A DNA stretch of 64,000 nucleotides from Fibrobacter sp. UWB13 (GTDB lineage Bacteria > Fibrobacterota > Fibrobacteria > Fibrobacterales > Fibrobacteraceae). The translations under genes were made by a program, and so were the position numbers. Position 1 is the first letter of the stretch; every line of letters starts with the position of its first letter. Below the pieces are notes generated by a model, which had not been told where the DNA came from, searched no databases, and was given only the letters and a program-made list of their open reading frames with translations. Shown in pieces: positions 7,595 to 18,100 of this stretch. The stretch covers positions 372,001 through 436,000 of the forward strand of contig NZ_FXAX01000001.1 of NCBI RefSeq assembly GCF_900177805.1. Direction: 5' to 3'.

Positions 7595-9004
7595 TTACTT
7601 GATGTACTTGCGGACGTCGGTAATCTTGCCTTCGATGGCGGCTGCAGCCACCATGGCGGGGCTCATGAGGATGGTGCGGCCCGTCGGGCTGCCCTGGCGA
7701 CCCTTGAAGTTACGGTTGCTGGAGCTTGCGCTGACCTGGCGACCCTTGAGCTTATCCGGGTTCATGGCGAGGCAGAGAGAGCAGCCTGCTTCGCGCCATT
7801 CGGCACCGGCTTCCTTGAAAATCTTGTCGAGACCGAGCTGTTCTGCTTCCACCTTGATCTTCATGGAACCCGGAACGACCCACATCTTGACGGTCGGAGC
7901 GACCTTGTGGCCCTTGATGATTTCGGCGGCGGCCTGCAAGTCGGAGAGGCGACCGTTAGTGCAGCTACCCACGAAAGCGATGTCAATCGGGCGGCCAATC
8001 ATCTGGCAGCCTTCTTCCCAGCCCATGTATTCATAAGCTTCGGAAATGACCTTCTTTTCGCTGCCTTCGAATTCGTTGATCTTCGGCATGTTGCCGTTGA
8101 GCGGGATGGCCTGAGCCGGAGTGATACCCCAGGTGACCATCGGTTCGAGGTTGTCGCAGTTGATTTCGACTTCGTCGTCAAACTGTGCGTCGGCGTCGGT
8201 AGCGACGGACTTCCAGTAAGCAACGGCTTCGTCCCACTTGTCAGCCTTCGGGGCGTACGGACGGCCCTTGAGGTATTCAAAAGTCTTTTCGTCGGGGTTG
8301 CAGTAACCGACGCGGGCGCCGCCTTCGATAGCCATGTTGCAGACCGTCATACGGCCTTCCATGCCCATTTCTTCGATGACCGGACCGGCAAATTCGTAAG
8401 CGTAGCCAACGCCACCGTTCACGCCGAGCTTAGCGATGTAAGCAAGGGCAACGTCCTTGGCGGTCACACCCGGCTTGAGCTTGCCGGTGAACTTGATGCG
8501 GCGAGTCTTCAAGGGGCTCATGGCGAGCGTCTGGGTGGCGAGAACATCTGCCACCTGGCTTGTGCCGATACCGAATGCGATAGCACCGAATGCACCGTGC
8601 GTTGCCGTGTGGGAGTCACCGCAGGCAACGGTCATACCCGGCTGCGTAACGCCTTCTTCCGGGCCTACGATGTGGATCACGCCCTGTTCAGCGGTTGCGG
8701 GGCCAAAGAACTTGATGCCGTTATTCTTGGTGTTGTTTTCGATATGGGAGAACATCTCTTCGGAAATGCCGTCCTGGAGCGGGCGGTTGCGTTCCGGGAA
8801 AGTGGTCGGGATAATGTGGTCGACCGTTGCAAAAGTGCGTTCCGGGAACAGCACCTTCTGACCTTCTTCGCGGAGCTGCGCAAATGCCTGCGGGCTCGTG
8901 ACTTCGTGGCAGAGGTGGAGCCCAATAAAGAGCTGGCACTGGCCGCTCGGGAGCTTAGCTACCGTGTGGCTTTCGAAAATTTTCTGATAGAGTGATTTTC
9001 CCAT
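7595..9004 (-). CDS. leuC: 3-isopropylmalate dehydratase large subunit
   Basis: 469 aa, aconitase superfamily, the [4Fe-4S] subunit of isopropylmalate isomerase. Cluster cysteines are visible in VGSCTNGR and in [12 protein letters not shown]; the substrate motif [19 protein letters not shown] is intact. It is first gene of leuCD. A probable -7 box (TATATTTA on the minus strand at 9040-9047) lies about 36 bases before the start, so the operon likely starts there. Confidence 0.97.
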   Translation of the reverse strand: MGKSLYQKIFESHTVAKLPSGQCQLFIGLHLCHEVTSPQAFAQLREEGQKVLFPERTFATVDHIIPTTFPERNRPLQDGISEEMFSHIENNTKNNGIKFFGPATAEQGVIHIVGPEEGVTQPGMTVACGDSHTATHGAFGAIAFGIGTSQVADVLATQTLAMSPLKTRRIKFTGKLKPGVTAKDVALAYIAKLGVNGGVGYAYEFAGPVIEEMGMEGRMTVCNMAIEGGARVGYCNPDEKTFEYLKGRPYAPKADKWDEAVAYWKSVATDADAQFDDEVEINCDNLEPMVTWGITPAQAIPLNGNMPKINEFEGSEKKVISEAYEYMGWEEGCQMIGRPIDIAFVGSCTNGRLSDLQAAAEIIKGHKVAPTVKMWVVPGSMKIKVEAEQLGLDKIFKEAGAEWREAGCSLCLAMNPDKLKGRQVSASSSNRNFKGRQGSPTGRTILMSPAMVAAAAIEGKITDVRKYIK

Positions 9005-9054
9005 AGATTTGTCTCTTTTAGGTTTGTTTTATTGCGGCGTAAATATAGAATTTT

Positions 9055-9090
9055 AGACGAAAGACGAAAGACGAAAGAATAAAGAATAAA
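9055..9090. repeat. Heptamer tandem repeat
   Basis: AGACGAA is repeated three times and followed by two AGAATAA copies, all on a 7-base period. It lies upstream of the leuC promoter. Similar 7-base arrays occur at 19161 and 49451-49550. Confidence 0.6.
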
Positions 9091-9097
9091 CAAAAAA

Positions 9098-9119
9098 CAC
9101 GACCTTGAGAGCCGTGTTC
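9098..9119 (-). terminator. Terminator after the lipoprotein gene
   Basis: On the minus strand ACACGGCTCT...GGTCGTGT forms a stem followed by TTTTTT. It ends the gene at 9148-9600. Confidence 0.55.
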
Positions 9120-9147
9120 AATGTAGTCTTAACAAAAAAAACTTAAA

Positions 9148-9600
9148 TTAGAACTGTTCAATCTGGGTGTTGAACTTATACTTGTCCTTGTAGTAGGCAA
9201 GCATTTCGTTGCTGTTGGAGAATGCGCGGCGCAGCGGATCGCGGAGGGCCGGTTCTCTCTTGACCTTCTTGTTGATTTCCGGAACGACGTCCTTGAAGAA
9301 GAGTTCGTTGCTAGCTGCTGCGACGTGGTTCTGGTTGAAGTCCATGTGGTAACGGCGTTCGACCATCTGGAACAAGTCGGACTGGCAGGAGTTTTCAGGC
9401 GGCAAGTGGCTTGCAACCGGCATATAGCACTGCTTGATGTAGTCTTGCTTCATGCTGACGATGAGGCTGTCAATGGCGGGAATGTTGTGAACCGAGTCGT
9501 TGTGAGAGGCGAGTTCGGCCTTTGGGGTCACGACTCCAGAGCATGCAGAGAAGAATGCTGCGACGAGTGCGAGGGATGCCCAAATGATGGAATTTTTCAT
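9148..9600 (-). CDS. Small lipoprotein, unknown
   Basis: 150 aa. The signal peptide ends in a lipobox (FFSAC). The mature part is charged and mostly helical, with two cysteines (near residues 56 and 72) that could form a disulfide in the periplasm. I recognise no family. It stands alone between leuC and the M23 gene on the same strand, each with its own gap. Confidence 0.7.
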   Translation of the reverse strand: MKNSIIWASLALVAAFFSACSGVVTPKAELASHNDSVHNIPAIDSLIVSMKQDYIKQCYMPVASHLPPENSCQSDLFQMVERRYHMDFNQNHVAAASNELFFKDVVPEINKKVKREPALRDPLRRAFSNSNEMLAYYKDKYKFNTQIEQF

Positions 9601-9765
9601 GTCCTAATCCTTTTGTTTGACATTGTTTTTTTGCTACATCAATCCCGTGTACCAAAGTTACTTAATTGTGGATTAATTTGCGATAGTATGGGTGTAAATT
9701 TACTGTTACGAAAGGGCTTTTTTGGCGTATTTTTACGTTCCGTGTGACGCAAAACACCAATTTTT

Positions 9766-11289
9766 TTATTTGGAAGTCGGCTTGAACTTGTAAAACCACT
9801 TTATTGGGTCGATTACATCGTAGCGGACGTTCCCGATTCTCTTTTTTCCCTTCTTGCTCACAAGCCCTGTAACGATATGGGCGTGCGGTCCGGTGGTGTG
9901 CCCTGTGGTGCCGACTGTCGCAATGGGGTCGCCTGGCATGACTTCCTGACCGTTCAAATAAAGGAGCTTGTCGCAGTGCATAAACAAGATAACGTCTTGC
10001 TTACGGACGAGTGCAATAATCACGCCTCCACGTTCATCGCGGCTGGTCCAGGCTTTGGCGCCATACGGGGCTAAAATGCGGGCTCCCTGGCGGCTGGCGA
10101 CGTCTATGCCGTTGTGCTTTCTCTGTGTTGCGGTGGCGGTTTCGTGATAAAATTCCGTGATGTAGGCGATGCTATCCGAAATGACGGATGTCCAGTATTT
10201 CCAGGCGGCGCCGATGGTATCTGCCGATGCAGGGCGCTTGATTTCGTCTGGACGCGAGAAGCGCAGCGTTGTTCCCTTGGGCGGGATGTTCAGGCTGCCT
10301 TTTTCCCAGGCGGTCACGCCGAATCCGTTGTCTTCAAGTGTTTTTGCCACGTAATTCTTGATCATCTTGTCGTTTGTGATGATGGCGTCGAATCGTCCGA
10401 TGGCGTAACGGGCTATGCGCTGTATGTTTTCCACTCCGTCGAAGGTGTATTCGAACGACGGGGCTACAGAAAGTTGGTTTCTTTCCTGGATGCGGTCGCG
10501 GAGGTTGGAATCACTCCTGTCGATGTCCGTGACAAAGAGGAACGGGGCGATGATGACCGCGATGAGCAAGAGCGGGAACAGGTTGCGGATGATTCTCGGG
10601 AATCCGTCGAGTGGATTTTTGACGAGAATGGAAACTTTATGGAGTTTCTTGACGACTTTGGCGAGTTCTTCCGGATTTTTCTGGAAGTCGAGGGCGAAAG
10701 CTTCCTTGGTGGCTTTTGCGTTACGGCGGATAGCCTTGCTTGCCTTGGGGTATGCTCTGCGGGCGGGGCGTTCCTTGGAAAGCCACAAAATCTCGATTTT
10801 TTGAGCTTCTTTGACGTCTTCTATGAATGACGCTGCCGATTTCATGGACATTGGCGTCACATGCATCATCAAAAGGCGCGCCATAGAGACGAGGTGTCCG
10901 ACGTTTTCTACCTGTTCTGTCGAAATGATGCCGATGACTTGCGGGGCTATCTTTTCGAGACTCTTGATGTTGTGGTAGAGCGTGCGGAATTCACTATCAG
11001 AAGTGGGGAGGGCGTTGGTGCCCGTGATAGTGATGTTTGTGTCCGAAGACGAAATGTGGTTAATATCTTCGGCGGTAAGGATTTTTTTTGAAAGGTCTCC
11101 GGCTTGGATGGGGGCGTTCCCTTCAAGGGGGCGCTTCCCGGTAAAGTCAATTACAACAAAACGCGCACCGGCGTTAAGTGCCAGTGCGAATTTTTGCAAG
11201 GCTTCTGTGGGCAACGCTTCTTCGTCTGAAATGGCGAAAAGCGTGAACCCGCCTTGGTTGTAAAGGCTTTCTAGGACCTTTCTTTGCAT
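9766..11289 (-). CDS. Membrane-bound M23 endopeptidase with large cytoplasmic domain
   Basis: 507 aa. Residues 1-225 lack a signal and look like an alpha/beta cytoplasmic domain (strand-like ARFVVIDFTG near 42-51, PQVIGIIST near 117-124). One membrane segment lies at about 233-253. The external part ends in an M23 LytM domain with intact zinc ligands: His392 and Asp396 in HNGID, and His471 in HAH; His438 is the likely extra catalytic residue. It should cut peptidoglycan cross-bridges. The mix of a large soluble cytoplasmic domain and an M23 enzyme is unusual. The partner gene upstream ends three bases before this ATG, so they form an operon. Confidence 0.85.
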   Translation of the reverse strand: MQRKVLESLYNQGGFTLFAISDEEALPTEALQKFALALNAGARFVVIDFTGKRPLEGNAPIQAGDLSKKILTAEDINHISSSDTNITITGTNALPTSDSEFRTLYHNIKSLEKIAPQVIGIISTEQVENVGHLVSMARLLMMHVTPMSMKSAASFIEDVKEAQKIEILWLSKERPARRAYPKASKAIRRNAKATKEAFALDFQKNPEELAKVVKKLHKVSILVKNPLDGFPRIIRNLFPLLLIAVIIAPFLFVTDIDRSDSNLRDRIQERNQLSVAPSFEYTFDGVENIQRIARYAIGRFDAIITNDKMIKNYVAKTLEDNGFGVTAWEKGSLNIPPKGTTLRFSRPDEIKRPASADTIGAAWKYWTSVISDSIAYITEFYHETATATQRKHNGIDVASRQGARILAPYGAKAWTSRDERGGVIIALVRKQDVILFMHCDKLLYLNGQEVMPGDPIATVGTTGHTTGPHAHIVTGLVSKKGKKRIGNVRYDVIDPIKWFYKFKPTSK

Positions 11290-11292
11290 GCC

Positions 11293-11700
11293 TTACTTGG
11301 CGGCACCGCGCGGGTAGGAGTAGCCAGAAGGAGGAGCGGCGACGAACTTGTCGACCTGGAGGTAGAGTTCTTCAGCGGATGCTGCCGGGTTGAAGAAGAT
11401 TTCCTGGTTGCGGTTCTGGCTGCGGCCCTTGATGGGTTCGTTGCGGCGGCCACGGCTAACGATGCCGAGCGGGAGCACTTCAAGGAGCGGGAGAAGGCCG
11501 AAGTAGCGGAAAAGGCTGAAGTTCTTCTGCCAAGTGGTGCGTTCTGCCAAGATAGCGAAGGTCCCTTCGATGATGGACTTGCTCTGGAGAAGGTCTTCAG
11601 AGGTCATCGTCACGAGTTCGTGATTGGTGGGGAAGTTGTTCTGGAAGTTTACCATGTCGCCCTTGAGATAGTTGGCGTCGCAGAGGAATACGAATTTCAT
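11293..11700 (-). CDS. Unknown protein encoded with the M23 peptidase
   Basis: 135 aa without signal or membrane segment. It begins KFVFLCDANYLKGDMVNF, a strand followed by an Asp, and has a low-complexity polar C-terminal third (RGRRNEPIKGRSQNRNQE). No family recognised. It is separated from the M23 gene by three bases and shares its transcript, so it probably acts with that protein's cytoplasmic domain; this is inferred from layout only. Confidence 0.7.
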   Translation of the reverse strand: MKFVFLCDANYLKGDMVNFQNNFPTNHELVTMTSEDLLQSKSIIEGTFAILAERTTWQKNFSLFRYFGLLPLLEVLPLGIVSRGRRNEPIKGRSQNRNQEIFFNPAASAEELYLQVDKFVAAPPSGYSYPRGAAK

Positions 11701-12114
11701 TGTTTTTCCTGGTTAGATTTAATGGTTTAATTCAAAATTAGTTATTTCTGGAGCATTTTGTCATATTTTGGAGCCGTTTGGCGGCGGGCGAAAGCCAAAA
11801 AAGTTTCAGTTTTACAAAAAATTTACAATAGAAATTGGCTATAACCCGTTTTTTTCGTAAAAAAGGGGATTTTTTCTGAAAATGGCAAAAGAGAGGCTTT
11901 TGGAGAGCTGTTTTGCTGTAAGTCGTTGATACTCAAATACTTACGAGAATTTCTTTAACGGAATAGACAAATCTTTCAATTTTTGTTACGGAAAAACATT
12001 TTCGAAATATGAAAAGTTTTTGTGGAAAAGCATTATATTTAGAAACGTTTTTAAGGACGTGTGATAAATTTCACTGTGAAATTTTGATTGCGTGTATGGT
12101 ATCGGAGATCGAAA
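11701..12114. other. Intergenic region before the giant repeat protein
   Basis: About 410 bases, AT-rich, no ORF or RNA seen. A likely -7 box TATATTTA lies at 12034-12041, some 73 bases before the start of the giant gene. The divergent gene at 11293 probably has its own promoter here too. Confidence 0.4.
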
Positions 12115-15100
12115 ATGAATAAACTGAAAAGGTCCATGGCGACCTTGATAGCTTCTGCTAGTGTTATAGCAACATCATCGTTTGCGCAAAATCCAGCACC
12201 TGCTCCACAAGCGGCACCTGCTGCAGCCCCTGTAAATGAACCCGCTCCCGAACCCGCACCGGCGGTTGCCAATGAAGCTCCCCAGGTTAGCGGCATTCCT
12301 GGCGAATCCATTATGGAAGGCGGTACATTTTCGAAGATTAAACTCGACAACTTTGTCTCGGACGACACGGACCAGCCCTCGCAGATCCGTTGGAAGGTCA
12401 GCGGCAACAAGAACTTAAAGGTGACGATTACTCCGGACCATACGGTTGAAATTGCAACTCCAAGTCCGCTTTGGAACGGCTCCGAAGACTTGACCTTTAC
12501 GGCAACGGACTCCAGAGGTGCTAGTTCTTCTGAAACGGTGAACTTCTCTGTCGAATCCGTGAACAATCCGCCGGTCGTATCTCAAATCCCAAGCCAGGTG
12601 ATTACGGAAGGCCAGCAGTTCACGAAGATTCGCTTGGATGACTTTGTTAATGACCCGGACCACAAGAAAGACCTGATTACATGGGATACCGAAGTTGTTC
12701 CGGCTGGTGGCGCACAGGCCGACGGCGATTTGTCTGTAACAATTGATGCTGGTCGCGTTGCAACGATTGTGGTTCCTGACAAGCACTGGTATGGTGCTGC
12801 AAGAATCAAGTTTATTGCTAATGACCCGGATTACGGTAGCGATAATAAGACCGCTGCATTTACGGTCCAGCCTGTGAACGACCCTCCGACATTCACGAAG
12901 AAGATTCCTGACCAGGTCATTGAAGAAAAGAACCAGTTCGACATGATTTCCCTTGCGGACTATGTCACTGACCCGGATGACGATCCGATGAAGCTCAATT
13001 GGACTGTGACGGGTAATAAGGACTTGAAGATTGAAGTCGACAAGTACGGTTCTGCCATTGTGACGCTCCCGAACGAAAACTGGAACGGTCAGGAACGCGT
13101 GACGTTTACGGTGACTGACGCTGCCGGTGCTTCTGCAAAGCAGGACGTTTTGTTCAAAGTAAGCTCCATTAACGACCCTCCGGAGTTTGTCCAAAATATT
13201 CCTGACCAGACGATTGATGAAAAGCAGGAATTTGCTCCGATTCAGTTGGGGCAGTATGTCAAGGATCCGGACCACCGCATCGAAATGCTCAAGTGGGCTG
13301 TTGCAGGTGCTAAGGACCTGAAGGTTTCTGTTTCTGGCGGTGTGGCTACAATCCGCATTCCGAACAAAATGTGGAATGGCTCTGAATCCATCAAGTTCAA
13401 GGCCACGGACCCGGATGGCGCTTCTGCTGAATGCGAAGCCATGTTCACGGTCAATTCCGTGAATGACTTGCCGAAGTTCATTCGCCCGATTCCGAACCAG
13501 AACATCAACGAAAAGCAACAGTTCACCAAGATCAAGCTTGATGACTTTGTCAAGGATGAAGACCACAAGAATTCCGAACTCTCCTGGGATGTCGAAGTCA
13601 AGCACCAGGGCCCGATGCCGGAAACGGGTACGCTCAACGTAACGATTGATGACCAGCATGTGGCTACTGTTGAAATCCCGGACCCGAGCTGGTTTGGCAA
13701 TACGGTCGCTACGTTCACTGTGATGGACCCGGAAGGTGGTTCTGCAAAGCAGGATGTCGCCCTTAACGTGCGTTCTGTGAACGATCCTCCGGTATTCAAG
13801 AAGATTCCGGACCAGTCTGTTGAAGAAAAGAACGAATTTTCTTCGTTTATCTTGGATGACTACTTGAGCGATGCTGACCACGATTTCTCCAAGCTCAAAG
13901 TCGAAGTCACTGGCAATCGCGATCTTAAGGTCAATATCGATAACAGATCTCATGAAGTTTCTGTGAAGATTCCGCACGACCAGTGGAACGGTACGGAAAC
14001 ATTGATGTTTACGGCTACTGACCCGGAAGGCGCTCGTGCAACGACCTCTGCCAAGTTTACGGTCAAGGCTATTAACGATCCTCCGGTCATGAAGGATATC
14101 CGTGAACAGACCGTTAAGGAAAAGGGCGAATTCCAGCCGATCGAACTCGACAACTTTGTTGAAGACCTTGACCATGCCAAGAATCGCCTAAAGTGGACGA
14201 TTACGGGTAATAAGGAACTCAAGGTGGCTATGGATGGTGCTCGCGTTGTCCGTATTACGCCGCCGTCTCCGCAGTGGCATGGTGCCGAAGCTTTGACGTT
14301 CAAGGTTTGCGACCCGGATAACGCTTGCGACGAACGCACGGCAAACTTCACAGTGGAATCCGTGAATGACGTTCCGATGTTTGTCAAGCAGGTCATGCCG
14401 CAGACGATCCGTGAAAAGGGTCAGTTCCAGCCGATTAAGCTTGCAGACATGGTGAAGGACTTGGATAACAAGCTTTCTGACCTCTCGTTCTCTGTTTCTA
14501 GCAAGCCGGCTGCCGGTTCCAAGAAGAGAGAATCTGAACTCAAGGTCAATATCGATGCAAACAAGGTTGCAACGATTGTCATTCCGAACAAGTTCTGGAA
14601 CGGTGCTGAAGAAATCACGTTTACCGTAACGGACCCGGAAGGCGCCAAGGCTTCTTCTACGGCTCTCTTTACTGTCGAATCTGTGAACGACCTCCCGGAA
14701 ATCAAGCAGGTGGCAGACCAGACCATTCAGGAAAAGGGTGAATTCACTCCGTTCAACGTGTCTGAACTCGTGTCTGACCCGGATGACCGCTTTGAAAGCT
14801 TGAAGATTGACTTTACGGGCAATAAGGACCTCAAGGTCGATATGTCCAAGGCCGGTATTGTGACGGTCAAGACTCCGAACAAGATGTGGAACGGTTCTGA
14901 AAAGGTGACGTTCACGGTGACGGACCCGTCTGGTGCCAAGGCTCGTACGACTGCAACATTTACGGTTGTGTCTGTGAATGACCCGCCGGTTATGAAGGAA
15001 ATTGCAAGCCAGACCATCAAGGAAAAGGGCTCCTTCAAGCCGATCGAACTTGACAACTACGTTGAAGACCTTGACCACGCCAAGAATCGCCTCAAGTGGA

Positions 15101-18100
15101 AGATTGAAGGCAACAAGGAACTCCGCGTTGCTATGGATGCAACTCACAAGGTAACGGTGACTCCGCCGAATGCTAGCTGGAATGGTTCTGAAAAGCTCCG
15201 CTTCACGGTAACGGACCCGGATGGCGCCTCGGATAGCAAGGAAGTGACTTTCACGGTTGAATCTGTGAACGACGCTCCGGAATTTGTGCGCGATCTCCGC
15301 GACCAGTCGATTGACGAAAAGAAGCAGTTCCAGCCGATCAAGCTTGCTGACTTCGTGAAGGATCCGGACCACAAGATTAGCGAACTCAAGTGGACTTTCA
15401 AGGTTAGCCCGATTAGCCAGGGCTCTTCGAAGAAGAAGGGCAACGATGAACCTGCAGGTGAAACGCTCCGCGTTCAGGTGGGCGCTGACCAGGTGGCAAA
15501 TATCATTATCCCGAACAAGTACTGGCATGGTGCTGCAAATATCACGTTTACGGCTACTGACCCGGAAGGTGCTTCTGCAAGCAAGACGGCTCGCTTTGAA
15601 GTGCGCTCCGTCAACGACGCTCCGGTCATTGCCAAGGACGCTCCGACGGGTGAAACTATTCTCGAAGGTGGCCGCTTTAAGACTATCCTCCTCTCATCTC
15701 TTGCCGAAGACCCGGACCATCCGGCATCTTCCTTGAAGTGGGAAGTTACTGGCAATCGTGACCTTAAGGTGGATGTCCGCAAGGACAACACTGTGATCAT
15801 TTCTGTTCCGGATAAACAGTGGAGTGGCAAGGAAAACCTCACGTTCTCCGTGACGGACCCGGAAGGCGCTTATGCTCGCCATAAGATGCTCTTTGAAGTG
15901 ACTCGCGTGAACGATCCTCCTGCATTCGTGAAGAGAATTCCGGACCAGAAGATCAAGGAAAAGGAAACCTTCAAGCAGATTAAGCTCGATGAATTCGTGA
16001 AGGACCCGGACAACAAGCCGAATGAACTCCGCTGGAGAATCACAGGTGCAAAGCAGCTCAAGGCTGAAATCTCTGCAAGCCGCGTGCTTACGGTGACGGC
16101 TCCGAACAAGGATTTCTGGTGCGCTCCTGAAATGATGATGCTCGAAGTGAGCGACCCGGATGGTGCAAAGACTTCTCAGACCATTACGTTTGAAATTGTG
16201 TCCGTGAACGATCCTCCGGTCTTGAGAGATATCCCGCCGCAGAAGATTCGCGAAAAGGGCCAGTTCAAGGATATTGACCTGAGCAAGTTTGTCCGTGACC
16301 CGGATAACACCATGGAGCAGCTCTCCTGGGGTGTCAAGGTCCAGAAGGTTGGCGAACCTGCCAAGAAGAGCAAGAAGGGTAAGAAGGGCAAGAATGATGA
16401 CGACGAGGAAGAAGAAGTCGTCAAGGATGCATTTAGCGTTGTGATTTATAAGGGCGGTCTCGCTCATATCAACATTGCCGACCCGCATTGGCATGGCGAA
16501 CGCAACGTGGTGTTCACCGTGAAGGACCCGGATGGTGCAACTGATTCCAAGACCGTTAACTTTGTTGTGGAATCTGTGAATGACGCTCCGGTGATCAGAC
16601 CGATTCTTGCTCAGACTATCATGGAAAAGGAACACTTTGAACCGATTGATTTGACCAAGTTTGTTTCTGACCCGGATCATCCGACAAGCTCTTTGAAGTT
16701 CGAAGTGGCTCCGACACGCGCTCTCAAGGCTACGATCAATGCAAAGAAGCAGCTTGTGGTGACGACTCCGGACAAGTACTGGAACGGTTCTGAAAAGATT
16801 CGTCTCGATGTGACTGACCCTGAAGGCGCAAGAGCTTCTCAGCAGATTGAATTTAATGTGACTCCGGTGAACGACCCGCCGACGATTATCAAGCATCTTG
16901 GCGACCAGAAGATCAAGGAAAAGGAAAGATTCGCTCCGGTGGATCTTGCTAAGATCGTGAATGACCCGGATAACAAGCCGAATGAACTCAAGTGGACTGT
17001 TTCTGGAAACAAGGATCTCGTTGTAGATATCAAGAACGGCCGTGCAAGCATCACGACGCCGAACCCGAACTGGAACGGCAAGGAAACGCTCGTGTTCACG
17101 GTAATGGACCCGGCTGGCGACAAGCAGTCTACCAAGGCTACGTTCGAAGTCATTCCGGTGAACGATCCGCCGAAGTTTAAGCCGATTCCGCCGCAGGTCA
17201 TCGAAGAAAAGAAGACCTTCCCGGCTATCAACTTGGCTCAGTATGTTGTTGACCCGGATAACAGCATCGATGAACTCAAGTGGTCTATCGATGGCGAAAA
17301 TCCGTTTGCTTCTGCAGCTCCTGCAAAGGCTAAGCACAACAAGAAGGATAAGAAGAAAAAGAAGGCTAAGAAGCACGAAGAAGAAGCTCCGGCTCCGACT
17401 TTTGGCAAGCATGAACTGAAGTACAACATCAGCGATAAGGGTATTCTCACTGTTGAAATCCCGAACAAGTACTGGAACGGTAGTGAATCGGTGACCATCA
17501 ACGTGTATGACCCGAGCAAGGAAAAGGCTTCTATTGAAGTGCGCTTTACGGTGAAGTCCGTGAACGATGCTCCGGTTGTAAAGGAAATCCCGGGTCAGAC
17601 GACTCTCGAAGGCAAGGCATTCAAGTCTATCAATTTGGATGACTTCGTTACAGATCCGGACCACAAGAAGAACGAAATCCGCTGGAAGGTCTCTGGCGCT
17701 AAGAACCTCGACGTGAGAATCAACGCCAACCGTGTTGCTGAAATCAAGCCGAGAAGAGACAACTGGTTCGGTGATGAAACCATCATCTTTACGGCTACTG
17801 ACCCGGCTGGCGCCTCTGACAAGTCTGTCGTGAAGTTCATCGTGAAGCATGTGAATGCCGCTCCGGTGATGCGCGATATTCCTGACTTTACCATCAGGGA
17901 AAATCAGAATGAAGGCGTGATTGCAACGATTAAGCTTGACCAGTATGCCCGCGATAAGGACCACAACTTCGAAGACCTCAAGTGGAAATTCACGGGTCAG
18001 AAACAGTTGCAGGTGACTTACGACAAGTCTAAGAAGACTGTGATTGTGGCTCAGCCGTACTCTCACTGGAAGGGCAAGCCGGAACGCATTACGTTCACGG

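Noticed and set aside
7055-8995. 646-codon open frame antisense to leuCD
   Set aside because: It is a shadow of strong codon bias; leuC and leuD on the other strand have full family motifs.
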